Source: Methanolobus sp. ZRKC5
GTDB lineage: Archaea; Halobacteriota; Methanosarcinia; Methanosarcinales; Methanosarcinaceae
Direction: 5' to 3'
Length of the DNA: 64,000 bases
NCBI RefSeq assembly: GCF_038446525.1
Contig: NZ_CP151792.1
Span: 1,364,001 to 1,428,000, forward strand
Position 1 is the stretch's first letter. Each line of letters begins with the position of its first letter. The position numbers were made by a program, and so were the translations under genes. Shown here one piece after another: positions 28,427 to 37,686 of this stretch. The notes beneath the pieces were generated by a model. It searched no databases and had not been told where the DNA came from. It was given only the letters and a program-made list of their open reading frames with translations.

Positions 28427-29107
28427 TTAGATCATACCCTTGGTTAAAAGGAAATCTACAGCTTCTGCAGTCCCATCACCATAGGTCGCTGTGCTTACGT
28501 AATCAGCAACATCTTTTAAGAAATCATCAGCGTTGCCTACTGCAATTGCAAAACCTGCTTCTTCAAGCATTTCAAGATCGTTCACGGAATCTCCAATGGC
28601 AATAAAATCAGAAGTATTGAGTCCCATTAATTCGGCCATTTTCATAAGGCCTGTACCCTTGTTTATTTTTCTGCTCTTTATATGGATTGCAAAATGAGTA
28701 TCTATTATTTCAATTCCCGGAAAATATGACCCCAATAATTTCCTGGCATCTTCAACATCAAAATTATTTCGTAAGACAATTTCCGTTTTCCTGTGTACAG
28801 AATCAAGCTTTTCCAGATCAAAACTGGAAGAAAGGAATTCATATGCAGCCTCGCACTCATGAATAACATCTGAAACAATTGGCTCATTGTCAAACCCATC
28901 AATTATAACACCACCATTTTCAGCTATAATATTGCAGCACACACCTACCAACTTTGCTGTGGCTTTGGCATAACATAGAACGTTCCCGGTTGCAATTACA
29001 ACAGGAATGTCAAGTGAACGCAGTTTTGCAGCTGCCTTGAGGCTAAGCTTGCGATCCATATGAGTAATAGTGCCATCTATGTCAATTACAAGAGCCTTGT
29101 ATTTCAT
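28427..29107 (-). CDS. pgp: Archaeal phosphoglycolate phosphatase (HAD, Cof-like)
   Basis: About 226 residues. HAD motif I is ALVIDIDGTIT with the nucleophile Asp, motif II VVIATGNV, motif III lysine in INKGTGLMKMAEL, and motif IV AIGDSVNDLEMLEEAG. This pattern is that of archaeal phosphoglycolate phosphatase, which clears 2-phosphoglycolate from damaged DNA ends. A wider sugar-phosphatase role cannot be ruled out. Confidence 0.82.
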   Translation of the reverse strand: MKYKALVIDIDGTITHMDRKLSLKAAAKLRSLDIPVVIATGNVLCYAKATAKLVGVCCNIIAENGGVIIDGFDNEPIVSDVIHECEAAYEFLSSSFDLEKLDSVHRKTEIVLRNNFDVEDARKLLGSYFPGIEIIDTHFAIHIKSRKINKGTGLMKMAELMGLNTSDFIAIGDSVNDLEMLEEAGFAIAVGNADDFLKDVADYVSTATYGDGTAEAVDFLLTKGMI

Positions 29108-29266
29108 AAACAATAGATAAGAAGAGAGAGAGATTTAAGTGTTTTCGATGCTTCGGATAGTTCAATGAGATTTCAATAGACTTCAGGCTTTTAGAGAAAA
29201 CTATGAAGAATAAAACCGAACATCCCTGTTCAACAGGAATGGATGCAAATCATACCTTAAAAAGAG

Positions 29267-29295
29267 AGGGAGAATCCCTTTTAAAGAGATTCCCT
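29267..29295 (-). terminator. Hairpin after radA
   Basis: Inverted arms AGGGAGAATC and GATTCCCT (one bulge) around an AT-rich loop, 17 nt downstream of the radA stop on the minus strand. A second imperfect hairpin, CATCCCTGTT / ACAGGAATGGATG, lies at 29221-29245. Confidence 0.45.
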
Positions 29296-29311
29296 GATAA
29301 ACCATTCAGTA

Positions 29312-30289
29312 TTATGGATCACGCAGACCGGGAGTGGTTACAGAAATTATAGCTTCCCCATCAGGAAGATTTGGAGAATCCACAAGCTTAACTATCCTCT
29401 TGTCGCCTTTGGATTTACGCATGTAGAGCCTAAATGTTGATGTATGTCCCACAATATGACCCCCGATCGGTTTAGTAGGGTCGCCAAAGAATGCATCGGG
29501 TTTGGACATAACCTGATTTGTGACTACGACACATGCATTATAGAGGTCTCCACATTTTTGCAGACCATGAAGATGCTTATTGAGCTTTTGCTGCCTGTCA
29601 GCAAGTGTTCCCCTGCCTATGTATTCTGCCCTGAAATGAGCTGTAAGGGAGTCAACGATAAAAAGCTTCACAGGCATGTCCGTATCCTTCAATTCATTTG
29701 CAAGTTCCATTGCTGAATCAACAAGGAGTATCTGATGATTAGAATTGTAAGCGCGTGCTACATGTATATGTTTAAGGAATTCTTCATGGTCGTATTCCTG
29801 ACCATATATTTCGGACAAACCATCCACCATCTGTTTAATCCTTTCTGGCCTGAAGGTGTTCTCGGTATCAATGATAACTACAGAGCCACTAAGTCCGCCC
29901 TGCTCCTTTGGTAACTGTACATTAACAGCAAGCTGATGTGCAACCTGTGTTTTACCTGAACCGAATTCACCATAGAATTCAGTGATTGCCTGAGTGTCTA
30001 TACCTCCGCCCATCATTTCATTGAATTCAATACAACCTGTGGTTAACTTACCTACAAGCTTCCTGCGTTCCAACACAATATCACCAGTCTCAAATCCACC
30101 TATATCGGCAGATTGACGGGCTGCAAGAATAATCTTTGAAGCAGTGGATTCACCGATCTCAGCTGCGGTTGCAAGTTCTGCAGGCGAGGAAACAGCAATT
30201 GCCTCAATTGTCGTAAAACCTGCATCTTTCAATTTTAGTGCGGTTGCCGGACCTACATGGTCCAGTTCTTCTAATAACACTTCTGACAT
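29312..30289 (-). CDS. radA: RadA recombinase
   Basis: 325 residues, the usual euryarchaeal length when started at ATG 30289 ([20 protein letters not shown]). A longer frame from 30331 exists, but GGAG lies 9 nt before 30289. The N-terminal helix-hairpin-helix domain is followed by a RecA core with Walker A GEFGSGKT and Walker [11 protein letters not shown], and loop motifs [20 protein letters not shown]. It catalyses strand exchange in homologous recombination. It diverges from coaD. Confidence 0.94.
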   Translation of the reverse strand: MSEVLLEELDHVGPATALKLKDAGFTTIEAIAVSSPAELATAAEIGESTASKIILAARQSADIGGFETGDIVLERRKLVGKLTTGCIEFNEMMGGGIDTQAITEFYGEFGSGKTQVAHQLAVNVQLPKEQGGLSGSVVIIDTENTFRPERIKQMVDGLSEIYGQEYDHEEFLKHIHVARAYNSNHQILLVDSAMELANELKDTDMPVKLFIVDSLTAHFRAEYIGRGTLADRQQKLNKHLHGLQKCGDLYNACVVVTNQVMSKPDAFFGDPTKPIGGHIVGHTSTFRLYMRKSKGDKRIVKLVDSPNLPDGEAIISVTTPGLRDP

Positions 30290-30437
30290 TTTTCTTAACT
30301 CCATAGGTGCACATGTTTTCTTCTGGTGCACAGTTCAATTACCTAATTGATTCCTGAGTATATATACCTGAAGAGAGCGGGGTGAAAGTATTATTTATAA
30401 CACAAGACTTATCTTCAAAAGCAAGTATTAAGGAGGA

Positions 30438-30908
30438 ATGGCCAGAGTAGTAGTCGGTGGAACCTTCGAATGTCTTCATGACGGACATAAAAAACTGTTA
30501 AGAAAAGCATTCGAACTTGCTGAAGACGGAAATGTTGATATCGGCCTCACGTCCAATGAGATGGCAAATAAGCGTCCACGCGGAGTTCCAGATTACAATA
30601 TTCGCAAAGATAAACTGCTTCGATACATAAATGAAATATCTGATCACCAGAATTTCAGGATCATAGAACTTAATGGCCCCTATGGAAAAACACTCACTGA
30701 GAACTATGACTACATCGTAGTCTCCCCTGAGACTCATTCTGTTGCCCTGAAGATAAACGAGCTCAGAAGTGATAAGGAAATGAAGAGTATACACGTCGTC
30801 ATGATCGATTACATGCTTGCAGATGACGAAAAACCCATCTCATCAACAAGGATAGCACAGGGAGAGATAGATATTCACGGACATATGAAATTCACTCCCG
30901 AAACATAA
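30438..30908 (+). CDS. coaD: Archaeal phosphopantetheine adenylyltransferase
   Basis: 156-residue nucleotidyltransferase of the archaeal/eukaryal CoaD type that makes dephospho-CoA. VVVGGTFECLHDGHKKLL carries the HxGH nucleotide motif, and ISSTRIAQGEID is the C-terminal ISSTxI motif. The only plausible ATG is unusually close to its ribosome site (GGAGG, about 1-2 nt spacing). Confidence 0.92.
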   Translation: MARVVVGGTFECLHDGHKKLLRKAFELAEDGNVDIGLTSNEMANKRPRGVPDYNIRKDKLLRYINEISDHQNFRIIELNGPYGKTLTENYDYIVVSPETHSVALKINELRSDKEMKSIHVVMIDYMLADDEKPISSTRIAQGEIDIHGHMKFTPET

Positions 30909-30939
30909 TTTTATAAACTATTTTTTACAACTAAGTTCC

Positions 30940-31272
30940 ATGGGCAGAGTATTCAACGAAATGGACAATAAGATCTTTAACAAGCTTGCACCGGAACTTA
31001 GTGGAAATACCATGTCTAATGCCGGACATAACTATCCTTTTATCCTTCGACCCCTGTCGCACAAGATAGCAGAAGACGGAGACGATTTCAGGAACAGGAT
31101 GAACAAGCTTGACAAAGAAGAAATGGAGTATATTTTCCAGCTTGCTATGGAAGGAAAAGAAGACATCAGATCACTTGAGGAAGACGATGTAGATACCGTT
31201 CTGGAATTGATCGAAGAGAAACTTTCAACCGAAAAATTGAAGGAACTAAAGGCAAAGCTAGGAATGGCATAA
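30940..31272 (+). CDS. Conserved-looking hypothetical protein between coaD and endonuclease IV
   Basis: 110 residues, mainly helical and charged (EEDDVDTVLELIEEKLSTEK near the C-terminus). No domain is recognised. Its last base is the first base of the next ATG (TAATG), which implies translational coupling with the endonuclease IV-family gene and a possible joint role. Confidence 0.7.
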   Translation: MGRVFNEMDNKIFNKLAPELSGNTMSNAGHNYPFILRPLSHKIAEDGDDFRNRMNKLDKEEMEYIFQLAMEGKEDIRSLEEDDVDTVLELIEEKLSTEKLKELKAKLGMA

Positions 31273-32108
31273 TGAAGCCATCAAAGCTGCTTTTCGGAAC
31301 TGCAGGAACACCAAAGAGCTCTAAAAAAAGAAACAGCATATCAGGCATTGAAAGGGTTAAAGAACTTGGACTTGGCTGTATGGAGCTTGAATTCGTTCGT
31401 GGAGTCAAAATGGGAGAAGCCACTGCAGGACAAGTCCTTGAAACATCTGAGAATGAGAGAATTTCATTGAGCGTGCATGCCCCTTACTACATCAACCTGA
31501 ACTCAGCCGAACCAGAGAAAGTTGATGCAAGCATTGAAAGAATATACAAGTCATCAAAGATTGGCAGTCTTTGCGGCGCACGAAATATTGTATTCCACCC
31601 TGCATACTACCAGAAAGGTGAACCTGATAAAGTGTACGAAAAAGTATTCTTACTGCTGAAACAGCTAACTGCCCGATTGGTTGATGAAGGCATAGAAGTA
31701 ATCCTTCGCCCGGAAACCACCGGTAAGGGAACCCAGTTCGGAAGCCTCCAGGAGAACGTGAAACTGAGCAGTGAGATAGAGAATGTACTTCCATGTATTG
31801 ATTTTGCACACCTGCATGCAAGGAGTGGAGGCGCTGAGAACAGTTATGAAGAATTCGCTTCCACACTGGAACTGGTTGAGAATGAACTTGGCAGAGAAGG
31901 TCTGGATGACATGCATATGCATGTATCAGGCATTGAATACGGTGAAAAAGGAGAAAGGAACCATCTTAACCTTGATGAGTCCGATCTTCAATATACAGAA
32001 CTTATGAGAGCATTAAAGGATTTCAAAGTGAAAGGTACTTTGATCTGCGAAAGCCCGGATAACGAGGGCGATGCACTCCTTCTAAAAAAGACATATAAGA
32101 GTGAATGA
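31272..32108 (+). CDS. Endonuclease IV-family (AP endonuclease-like TIM barrel) protein
   Basis: 278 residues. The metal-binding TIM-barrel blocks are GLGCMELEFVRG, SVHAPYYINL, NIVFHPAYYQ, ILRPETTGK, CIDFAHLHARSG and MHVSGIEYGEKGERNHLNL, matching the His/Glu/Asp ligands of endonuclease IV/Nfo proteins that cut DNA at abasic sites. It is somewhat divergent, so the precise substrate is inferred. It ends 13 nt before the convergent cbiO. Confidence 0.8.
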   Translation: MKPSKLLFGTAGTPKSSKKRNSISGIERVKELGLGCMELEFVRGVKMGEATAGQVLETSENERISLSVHAPYYINLNSAEPEKVDASIERIYKSSKIGSLCGARNIVFHPAYYQKGEPDKVYEKVFLLLKQLTARLVDEGIEVILRPETTGKGTQFGSLQENVKLSSEIENVLPCIDFAHLHARSGGAENSYEEFASTLELVENELGREGLDDMHMHVSGIEYGEKGERNHLNLDESDLQYTELMRALKDFKVKGTLICESPDNEGDALLLKKTYKSE

Positions 32109-32121
32109 TTGCCTTTTTTGC

Positions 32122-33462
32122 TCAGCGTGGACCTTCACTTTCACCTTTTATAGAGTCGCCATTCACAACTCCTACGTGAAGATTTATTCCACTCTTTTCG
32201 ATATATCCGTTAATCCTGTCAAGAGCATGGTCCACCATGCCACCGTGCGTGAGTATAAGGCAACGCTGGCCTGAAAGTGCATTCAGAATTGAACGGTCAA
32301 TGACACCTGCAGTGACGTCGAGATAAATCTCATCCCTCTCAGCAACTATCTTACTTTTCTTACCCATAGCACCGACACACTCAACACCATCCCTTTTCAT
32401 AATCTTCAAAAGTTCCTCATTGTCATACTGGGAAGTATCATAGATACCAATGGAACCTGCCCTAAGAGCCTTTCTGTCAAGCTCAACTATTGCGAGACCT
32501 TCGTCATGTATATGAAGGACTTTGCAGTTTGCTGCTTCATACATTGAATCCTGGGCAAATTCACCATAAAGTATCCCCATGTTAATAGTATCGCCTTCTT
32601 TTACCTCAGGAGGAACATCAACCCACATGAGATGTTGTGGTCTCAATGTGTGGACAAGATCAGGAATATCACGCGGGGGCTTCGAAGCACGAGCAATACC
32701 CCTCTTTCTAATTTCATCATATATCTCAAGCGTAATCGGTCTTTTGAGATAGGCCTCCTTGAGCTTCTCGGTCTGCCTGAATATTTCCTCGGGTGTTCCT
32801 TCGCTAATGACCTTGTGGTCATTCATAAGGAAAACATAATCTGCCCACCCGTATGCGAGATCAACATCATGGGTTGAAATGATGATAGTTTTGCCGAAAT
32901 AGTTTAATTCATTAAGAAGATCCATTACCTCATCAGCACCAACCGGGTCCAGATTAGAAAGCGGCTCATCGAGAACTATAACCTCGGGATCCATGGCAAC
33001 AACACCCGCTATAGCCACCCTCTTTTTTTGCCCTCCGCTTAGATGATGAGGAGGCTTGTCCTTTATGTGAGTCAGACCCACATACTCCAGAGTATCATGG
33101 ACTATCTTTGCAACCTTATCTTTTGGATAATCAAGATTTGTGGGACCAAATGCAACATCCTGATAAATGGTAGGTGCAAATATCTGATCATCCGAATTCT
33201 GGAAAACAATGCCCACACTTTTTCTTACTTCCCTGAGAGATTTTGAGTTGTATTTCAGTGGTTTCCCATGGAAGAACACCTCTCCTTTCTGGGGACGATG
33301 AGTACCATTAAGTGTCATGAAAAGGGTGGATTTCCCCGAGCCATTGCGACCAACGAAAGCTATCTTCTTACCTTTCTCAATCGTTATATTGATGCCATCG
33401 AGAGCCAGAGTTCCATCAGGATACGAGTAACTGAGATCTTTTGTTTCTAAAATGACCAACAT
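32122..33462 (-). CDS. cbiO: Cobalt ECF transporter ATPase CbiO with extra C-terminal domain
   Basis: 446 residues. The ABC ATPase occupies about residues 1-255 with Walker [10 protein letters not shown], signature [13 protein letters not shown] and Walker [14 protein letters not shown]. Typical CbiO ends near residue 280. Here about 170 more residues follow (from [13 protein letters not shown] to the C-terminus), ending with an alpha/beta-like segment ([20 protein letters not shown]). The role of this extension is not known. GAGGTGAA precedes the ATG, and the gene begins 6 nt after cbiQ. Confidence 0.88.
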   Translation of the reverse strand: MLVILETKDLSYSYPDGTLALDGINITIEKGKKIAFVGRNGSGKSTLFMTLNGTHRPQKGEVFFHGKPLKYNSKSLREVRKSVGIVFQNSDDQIFAPTIYQDVAFGPTNLDYPKDKVAKIVHDTLEYVGLTHIKDKPPHHLSGGQKKRVAIAGVVAMDPEVIVLDEPLSNLDPVGADEVMDLLNELNYFGKTIIISTHDVDLAYGWADYVFLMNDHKVISEGTPEEIFRQTEKLKEAYLKRPITLEIYDEIRKRGIARASKPPRDIPDLVHTLRPQHLMWVDVPPEVKEGDTINMGILYGEFAQDSMYEAANCKVLHIHDEGLAIVELDRKALRAGSIGIYDTSQYDNEELLKIMKRDGVECVGAMGKKSKIVAERDEIYLDVTAGVIDRSILNALSGQRCLILTHGGMVDHALDRINGYIEKSGINLHVGVVNGDSIKGESEGPR

Positions 33463-33468
33463 TTCACC

Positions 33469-34251
33469 TCAAATAAGCGACATTCCATTTGTAAAATAGA
33501 AAACCATAAGCACTATAGTAAAATAGGCACCTGTAAGTAACAATTCAGGCATTTTAACAGGTCTTTTTTCATCATACACCATCAATTTGCCATCATAACA
33601 TCTTGAATTCATGGATAAATAGAGTTTTTCACCCTGCTCCCAGGACCTTATGAAAAGACTTGCACCAAGCATTACCGTGGACCTAAACGACGTTTTGAAA
33701 TCCCGGTATCCAAGACGGACGGTCTGTGCATATTTAATTCCCATGGCAACATCAAGAAAGACAAATATGTAGCGATACATCATCATTGCAATCTCCACAA
33801 AGGAATCCGGGAACTTTGCTTTCTTTAACACAGCAAACAGTTCGATCATAGGAGTTGTCAAAGACAGGAAGAACAGACAGGACATACCACCAATCGTTCT
33901 TGCAAGAATAAGCAAAGCCATATTCAAACCCTGGGAATTCACACCTAAAATATATCCAAATACATCAAATGCAAAATAATTGGCACCTTCTCCAAAAAAG
34001 AAGGCAATAATCACAACGCTCACAAACACAAAACCGGCAGGAACGGCAAGTATTTTAAAATAGAACTTTGCAGGTACTTTTCCGAAATAAATGGTTGTAA
34101 AACTCATACATAATGCTATAGTAAAAGGAACAAACGGAGATGTAGATGAAACACCTGCCAGAACCCCGAAAGTCACGATAGCTAATTTGAGCCAGTTATT
34201 CCTGAATCTCAAAGGACTTAGTATTGCATAATCATCCAGAATATATGTCAT
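33469..34251 (-). CDS. cbiQ: Cobalt ECF transporter transmembrane protein CbiQ
   Basis: 260-residue EcfT-type membrane component with about five to six hydrophobic segments. The coupling-helix motif GASLFIRSWEQGEKLYLSMN, which contacts the ATPase, is clear. It stands between cbiN and cbiO, but 515 bp that include a MITE separate it from cbiN. Confidence 0.88.
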   Translation of the reverse strand: MTYILDDYAILSPLRFRNNWLKLAIVTFGVLAGVSSTSPFVPFTIALCMSFTTIYFGKVPAKFYFKILAVPAGFVFVSVVIIAFFFGEGANYFAFDVFGYILGVNSQGLNMALLILARTIGGMSCLFFLSLTTPMIELFAVLKKAKFPDSFVEIAMMMYRYIFVFLDVAMGIKYAQTVRLGYRDFKTSFRSTVMLGASLFIRSWEQGEKLYLSMNSRCYDGKLMVYDEKRPVKMPELLLTGAYFTIVLMVFYFTNGMSLI

Positions 34252-34507
34252 TTTTCAATCACGTTAATAAAATACAGTAATAAATAAATTTAACTTTATT
34301 TAACTTGGATTACAATTGTTAGAAAATAAGAAACTGTGCATTATACATAAATATATCGTTAGAAACCATAATCAATAAGATGCCTGAGTGTTGCCCAATT
34401 TTTGGAATTTGCGTATAATGCTAGAACTGTCCAGACCATAGTTAAGAACTCAAAGAAAAAATAGTTGATTTACTGAAACCAACATACATAATTAAAATAA
34501 AAATAGG

Positions 34508-34701
34508 GTAACTATTCAGCCTGATAAAAACGCTATCAATAACAATCTTGACAAAAAGTTGAAACGTAAATTTCATTAGGATCATTTATTTTGATTGTTG
34601 CTATTGATTGCTTTTTTGATTGTTAGATTGTTAGTGAGCAGACATCTCTATTTCGATGAAATCAGTACCAATAGGCAAATCGTGCCAGGCTGAATAGTTA
34701 C
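34508..34701 (+). mobile_element. 194-bp MITE copy 2 inside the cbiMN-QO cluster
   Basis: Identical by eye to copy 1 and in the same orientation. Target duplication AAAATAGG is on both sides (34500-34507 and 34702-34709). It lies in the 515-bp gene-free stretch 34252-34766 between cbiN and cbiQ. The rest of that stretch is AT-rich and holds no recognised gene. Confidence 0.95.
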
Positions 34702-34766
34702 AAAATAGGAAAGAATGGAAAATAAAATAACAATTATATATCCCTGATGGAGACACACATGTCATT

Positions 34767-35060
34767 TTACTTACTCGCGCCTTTTCCCTTATAGTAACCA
34801 ATTGTATATCCGATTACAATTGCACCAAAAGCGGCCTGAAGTGCAAAGAGCAAGCTTTCTGTTTCTCCGCCTGGTGGCTCAAATAGGTATTTAGTGAACC
34901 ATGGTTCTGTAGGTTCATAGGTTGGATCTATTTCAGAAACAAAATCTCCTGCTGCACCATCTGCACCGCCGAATTCAGAGTCAGGGTTTGCTGATACACC
35001 ATAGAAGAACTGCGCGGCGAAGAGCAATACTACAATAGCTACAATATACTCCAGTTTCAT
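34767..35060 (-). CDS. cbiN: Cobalt transport protein CbiN
   Basis: 97 residues with two membrane helices (IVAIVVLLFAAQFFYGVSA and LLFALQAAFGAIVIGYTIGY) and an extracellular acidic loop between them, the standard CbiN layout. It overlaps cbiM by 4 bp. It is the auxiliary component for cobalt uptake and supports cobalt rather than nickel as the substrate. Confidence 0.9.
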   Translation of the reverse strand: MKLEYIVAIVVLLFAAQFFYGVSANPDSEFGGADGAAGDFVSEIDPTYEPTEPWFTKYLFEPPGGETESLLFALQAAFGAIVIGYTIGYYKGKGASK

Positions 35061-35752
35061 TGCATTGCCTCCTTGAGTTTTGCAACCGTTGCAGTAGTAA
35101 GCACATTAAGATCGACCAGTACATCACTTTTGATCTGAACCACGTATTTCATAATAAGTGCTGTAAGAGCACCTTCCAGTATCGCAAGTGGCACCTGGGT
35201 TGTTGCAAAGATCCCTGCGAATGCAATGAATGATGCCAATACACCACCACTGGCCGAAGGGAACGCTAACGCCAGTTGTAGGGAAGTTACAACATAAGTA
35301 ACCCAATCTGCAAGTGCAGTTGCAAGGAACACATTCAGGTAAAAGTTCATTCCTGCTTTGGATGCTGCTTTATAAAAGAGGAAAGCAACCAGAGGACCAA
35401 TTATTGCCATGGATGCAGCATTTGCACCAAGGGTCGTTATACCTCCATGTGCCAGGAAAATTGCCTGGTAGATAAGAACAATAACACCAAGAACAGCAGT
35501 TATTGCCGGTCCGAAAAGAATAGCTGCCATCCCAGTACCTGTTGGATGAGATGAGCTTCCAGTAACTGAAGGAAGTTTCAGAGATGAAAGAACGAATATG
35601 AATGCACCAGCAACTGCCAGCAGAGGAACAACCTCTCGTCTCTCGCTGACAAGTTTGTTCATCTTATACATACCATACAGTATCACAGGAATAGATATTA
35701 CAAACCATGCCTGCCACCATGGAGATGGTAGAAAACCCTCAAATATATGCAT
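35057..35752 (-). CDS. cbiM: Cobalt ECF transporter substrate-binding protein CbiM
   Basis: 231-residue membrane protein. The N-terminal MHIFEGFLP gives the metal-binding His2, and SSHPTGTGM and FLAHGGITTLGANAASM are conserved family loops. It binds Co2+ for uptake and corrinoid synthesis. GGAAGGTGAC precedes the ATG, and a TATA-like box lies about 48 nt upstream. Neighbouring cbiE and cbiD support cobalt. Confidence 0.92.
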   Translation of the reverse strand: MHIFEGFLPSPWWQAWFVISIPVILYGMYKMNKLVSERREVVPLLAVAGAFIFVLSSLKLPSVTGSSSHPTGTGMAAILFGPAITAVLGVIVLIYQAIFLAHGGITTLGANAASMAIIGPLVAFLFYKAASKAGMNFYLNVFLATALADWVTYVVTSLQLALAFPSASGGVLASFIAFAGIFATTQVPLAILEGALTALIMKYVVQIKSDVLVDLNVLTTATVAKLKEAMQ

Positions 35753-35798
35753 TAATTGTCACCTTCCATTTTTAATCACCATAAATCAATAAGAGCAC

Positions 35799-35863
35799 CA
35801 TATATAATCAATTAAATCTGTTTTCGATAATGGATGTAATATGTTATGGTACATAAACATAAC
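35799..35863 (-). promoter_or_regulatory. cbiM promoter with TATA box and upstream inverted repeat
   Basis: On the minus strand GATTATATATGG (about 35799-35810) is a good TATA box for cbiM, giving a start near 35778. Farther upstream GTTATG...CATAAC (35843-35848 and 35858-35863, 9-nt gap) forms an inverted repeat that could bind a cobalt- or cobalamin-linked regulator. No cobalamin riboswitch was recognised. Confidence 0.35.
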
Positions 35864-36047
35864 GATTTGTGAAGATGATTAACAGTGTTATCTTATTAGA
35901 TTATACTTATTTACATATCAATACATTAACGTTATCACATACAGTGCCGTATATCACTAAAATACATTCATGAAGAGAAGAATATGGGAAAACAATCAAA
36001 ACAGAATAAATTGTGTAACTATGAAAAATAAGCTTTTTTGCGATGAT

Positions 36048-36629
36048 CTAACGAACAATCACAATGCAATACATGTCAGAATGATTCTCCGGCGGTTCAT
36101 CTACTGTACCGCATACCGCACGTTCATGTGGATATCCTATATCCTCGTAGATGCATATACGAGCATTAACATTCATTTCCTGAAGAACTGCCGCAACTTC
36201 CTTAGGGCCGAAGCTATCAGCCGGAAGGAGAAAAATGTTCTTGCCAAGGTTAATTTCCCTGATGAAAGCTTCTTTTGCCGGTGCAGGGTCCCTTCCATGT
36301 GCTGTGATAAGTGCAAGATTTGATATCTCCACATGAAAACGTGCACATGCTGCCTGTATTGAAGATACGCCTGTAACAACCCTGTCATTCTCTGTGGCAA
36401 ATTTACCAAGCCCTGAGAACATAGGATCGCCTGTGGACAAAATAACAGCATCCTCAGGCAAAAGATGAAGGTTCTTATAATCCTTGATCAGAAGAGATTC
36501 ACACTTGATGAACTCTTCCGCAAGTTCGATGGAGCGTCTGGAACCATACACAACAGGAGCATTGCTGATTACTTCTATGGCTTCCAGGGTCAGCATTTTA
36601 GGCCCAACACCGACACCCACTATTATCAT
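36048..36629 (-). CDS. cbiE: Cobalt-precorrin-7 (C5)-methyltransferase CbiE
   Basis: 193-residue SAM-dependent tetrapyrrole methylase of the anaerobic corrinoid pathway. N-terminal VGVGVGPKMLTLEAIEVI, STGDPMFSGLG and SIQAACARFHV are typical. There is no fused CbiT domain. It starts 2 nt after the cbiD stop, so the two are co-transcribed. Confidence 0.9.
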   Translation of the reverse strand: MIIVGVGVGPKMLTLEAIEVISNAPVVYGSRRSIELAEEFIKCESLLIKDYKNLHLLPEDAVILSTGDPMFSGLGKFATENDRVVTGVSSIQAACARFHVEISNLALITAHGRDPAPAKEAFIREINLGKNIFLLPADSFGPKEVAAVLQEMNVNARICIYEDIGYPHERAVCGTVDEPPENHSDMYCIVIVR

Positions 36630-36631
36630 GT

Positions 36632-37642
36632 TTATTCCCCGCTGTCCATCAATACGGTTCCGTCCCTGTCAACAACAACAATGCGGGCACCATTGCCTTT
36701 TTCCACAGCCATATCAAAAGCCTGTTTCAGGCGCTGGTTCTGCGGATCAAGTGCAAGCATTTCAACAACCGTGGCAAAGCCACTGTCCTTTAGCATGTCA
36801 GGGTTTCCCCATTTCAAAACAAGACCCGGAAGTCCGCAAATGACAACATCGCCATGAGCCGCCTCAAGTGCTTCAGAGATACGACTTCCGGCAAGTACAA
36901 CAGTGTAATCAGGGAAAAGCATGGTCGAGTAACGGATACCCACCCTTCCAGTTGTAAGCACTACCTTGTCAGAGTGTCTGATAAGATCACCTTTCATCTC
37001 TCCTAAATGGTCATTCCACGGTTCCACAAATCCCGTACTGCCAAGAATAGAGATCCCATCAATGATACCGATACGGCTGTTAAGGGTCTCTTTTGCTATT
37101 TCTTTGCCGTGTGGGAGATAAATAGTAACTTCTGCCCCTTTAAGCCCAATTTCTTCAACAGCTTCAGTAATGGAGGCTTTTATTTGTTCCATGGGATGAG
37201 GATTGATTGCCGGATGACCTTTTTTAGATTCCAGGCCACTGCGGGTGACAATACCTATTCCTTCACCTGCATAAACAGTAATTCCATCTGCTTCCCTGGC
37301 ATCAGCGGCGAACTCAAGACCTCTGGTAATATCAGATTCATGATCGTTATTCATTTTTACTGCAACAGCATGTCCTTTGTTGCCTTTGACATCCATCTCT
37401 GCACGAAGTCCTACTGATGTTGGTACAGAAACATGTGTGACCTCACCTGCAAGAGAAAGAACTGATGCCTTTGCAGCCATTGCTGCAGTGGTCCCGGTAG
37501 TATATCCTCTTTTCAGTACAGAACCATCACTTAGAACTACAAGCATTCCGTTCTTTATACCTTCTTCCAGCTCATCACGTGGCATCTTTGAGCGATCCAG
37601 CCACTCGTCTGGTATCTTTGATTTATTTACCGGGTCGATCAT
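36632..37642 (-). CDS. cbiD: Cobalt-precorrin-5B (C1)-methyltransferase CbiD
   Basis: 336-residue CbiD with the motif [18 protein letters not shown] near residue 60 and the C-terminal nucleotide-like loop [18 protein letters not shown]. It methylates C1 of cobalt-precorrin-5B. CbiE follows directly, and the cobalt transporter genes lie farther downstream on the same strand. Confidence 0.92.
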   Translation of the reverse strand: MIDPVNKSKIPDEWLDRSKMPRDELEEGIKNGMLVVLSDGSVLKRGYTTGTTAAMAAKASVLSLAGEVTHVSVPTSVGLRAEMDVKGNKGHAVAVKMNNDHESDITRGLEFAADAREADGITVYAGEGIGIVTRSGLESKKGHPAINPHPMEQIKASITEAVEEIGLKGAEVTIYLPHGKEIAKETLNSRIGIIDGISILGSTGFVEPWNDHLGEMKGDLIRHSDKVVLTTGRVGIRYSTMLFPDYTVVLAGSRISEALEAAHGDVVICGLPGLVLKWGNPDMLKDSGFATVVEMLALDPQNQRLKQAFDMAVEKGNGARIVVVDRDGTVLMDSGE

Positions 37643-37686
37643 CTCTGGTCAATTGTAATTAATACTTTTAAAATCTACCGACTCCA

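Noticed and set aside
3185-34430. Weak similarity between GTGTTGCCAACTTTTG (3189) and GTGTTGCCCAATTTTTG (34391)
   Set aside because: The match is short, does not extend, and lies in AT-rich intergenic DNA, so it is not called as a repeat or element remnant.
35753-36047. Cobalamin riboswitch before cbiM
   Set aside because: The conserved B12-box-like segments were not seen; only a TATA box and a short inverted repeat were found.
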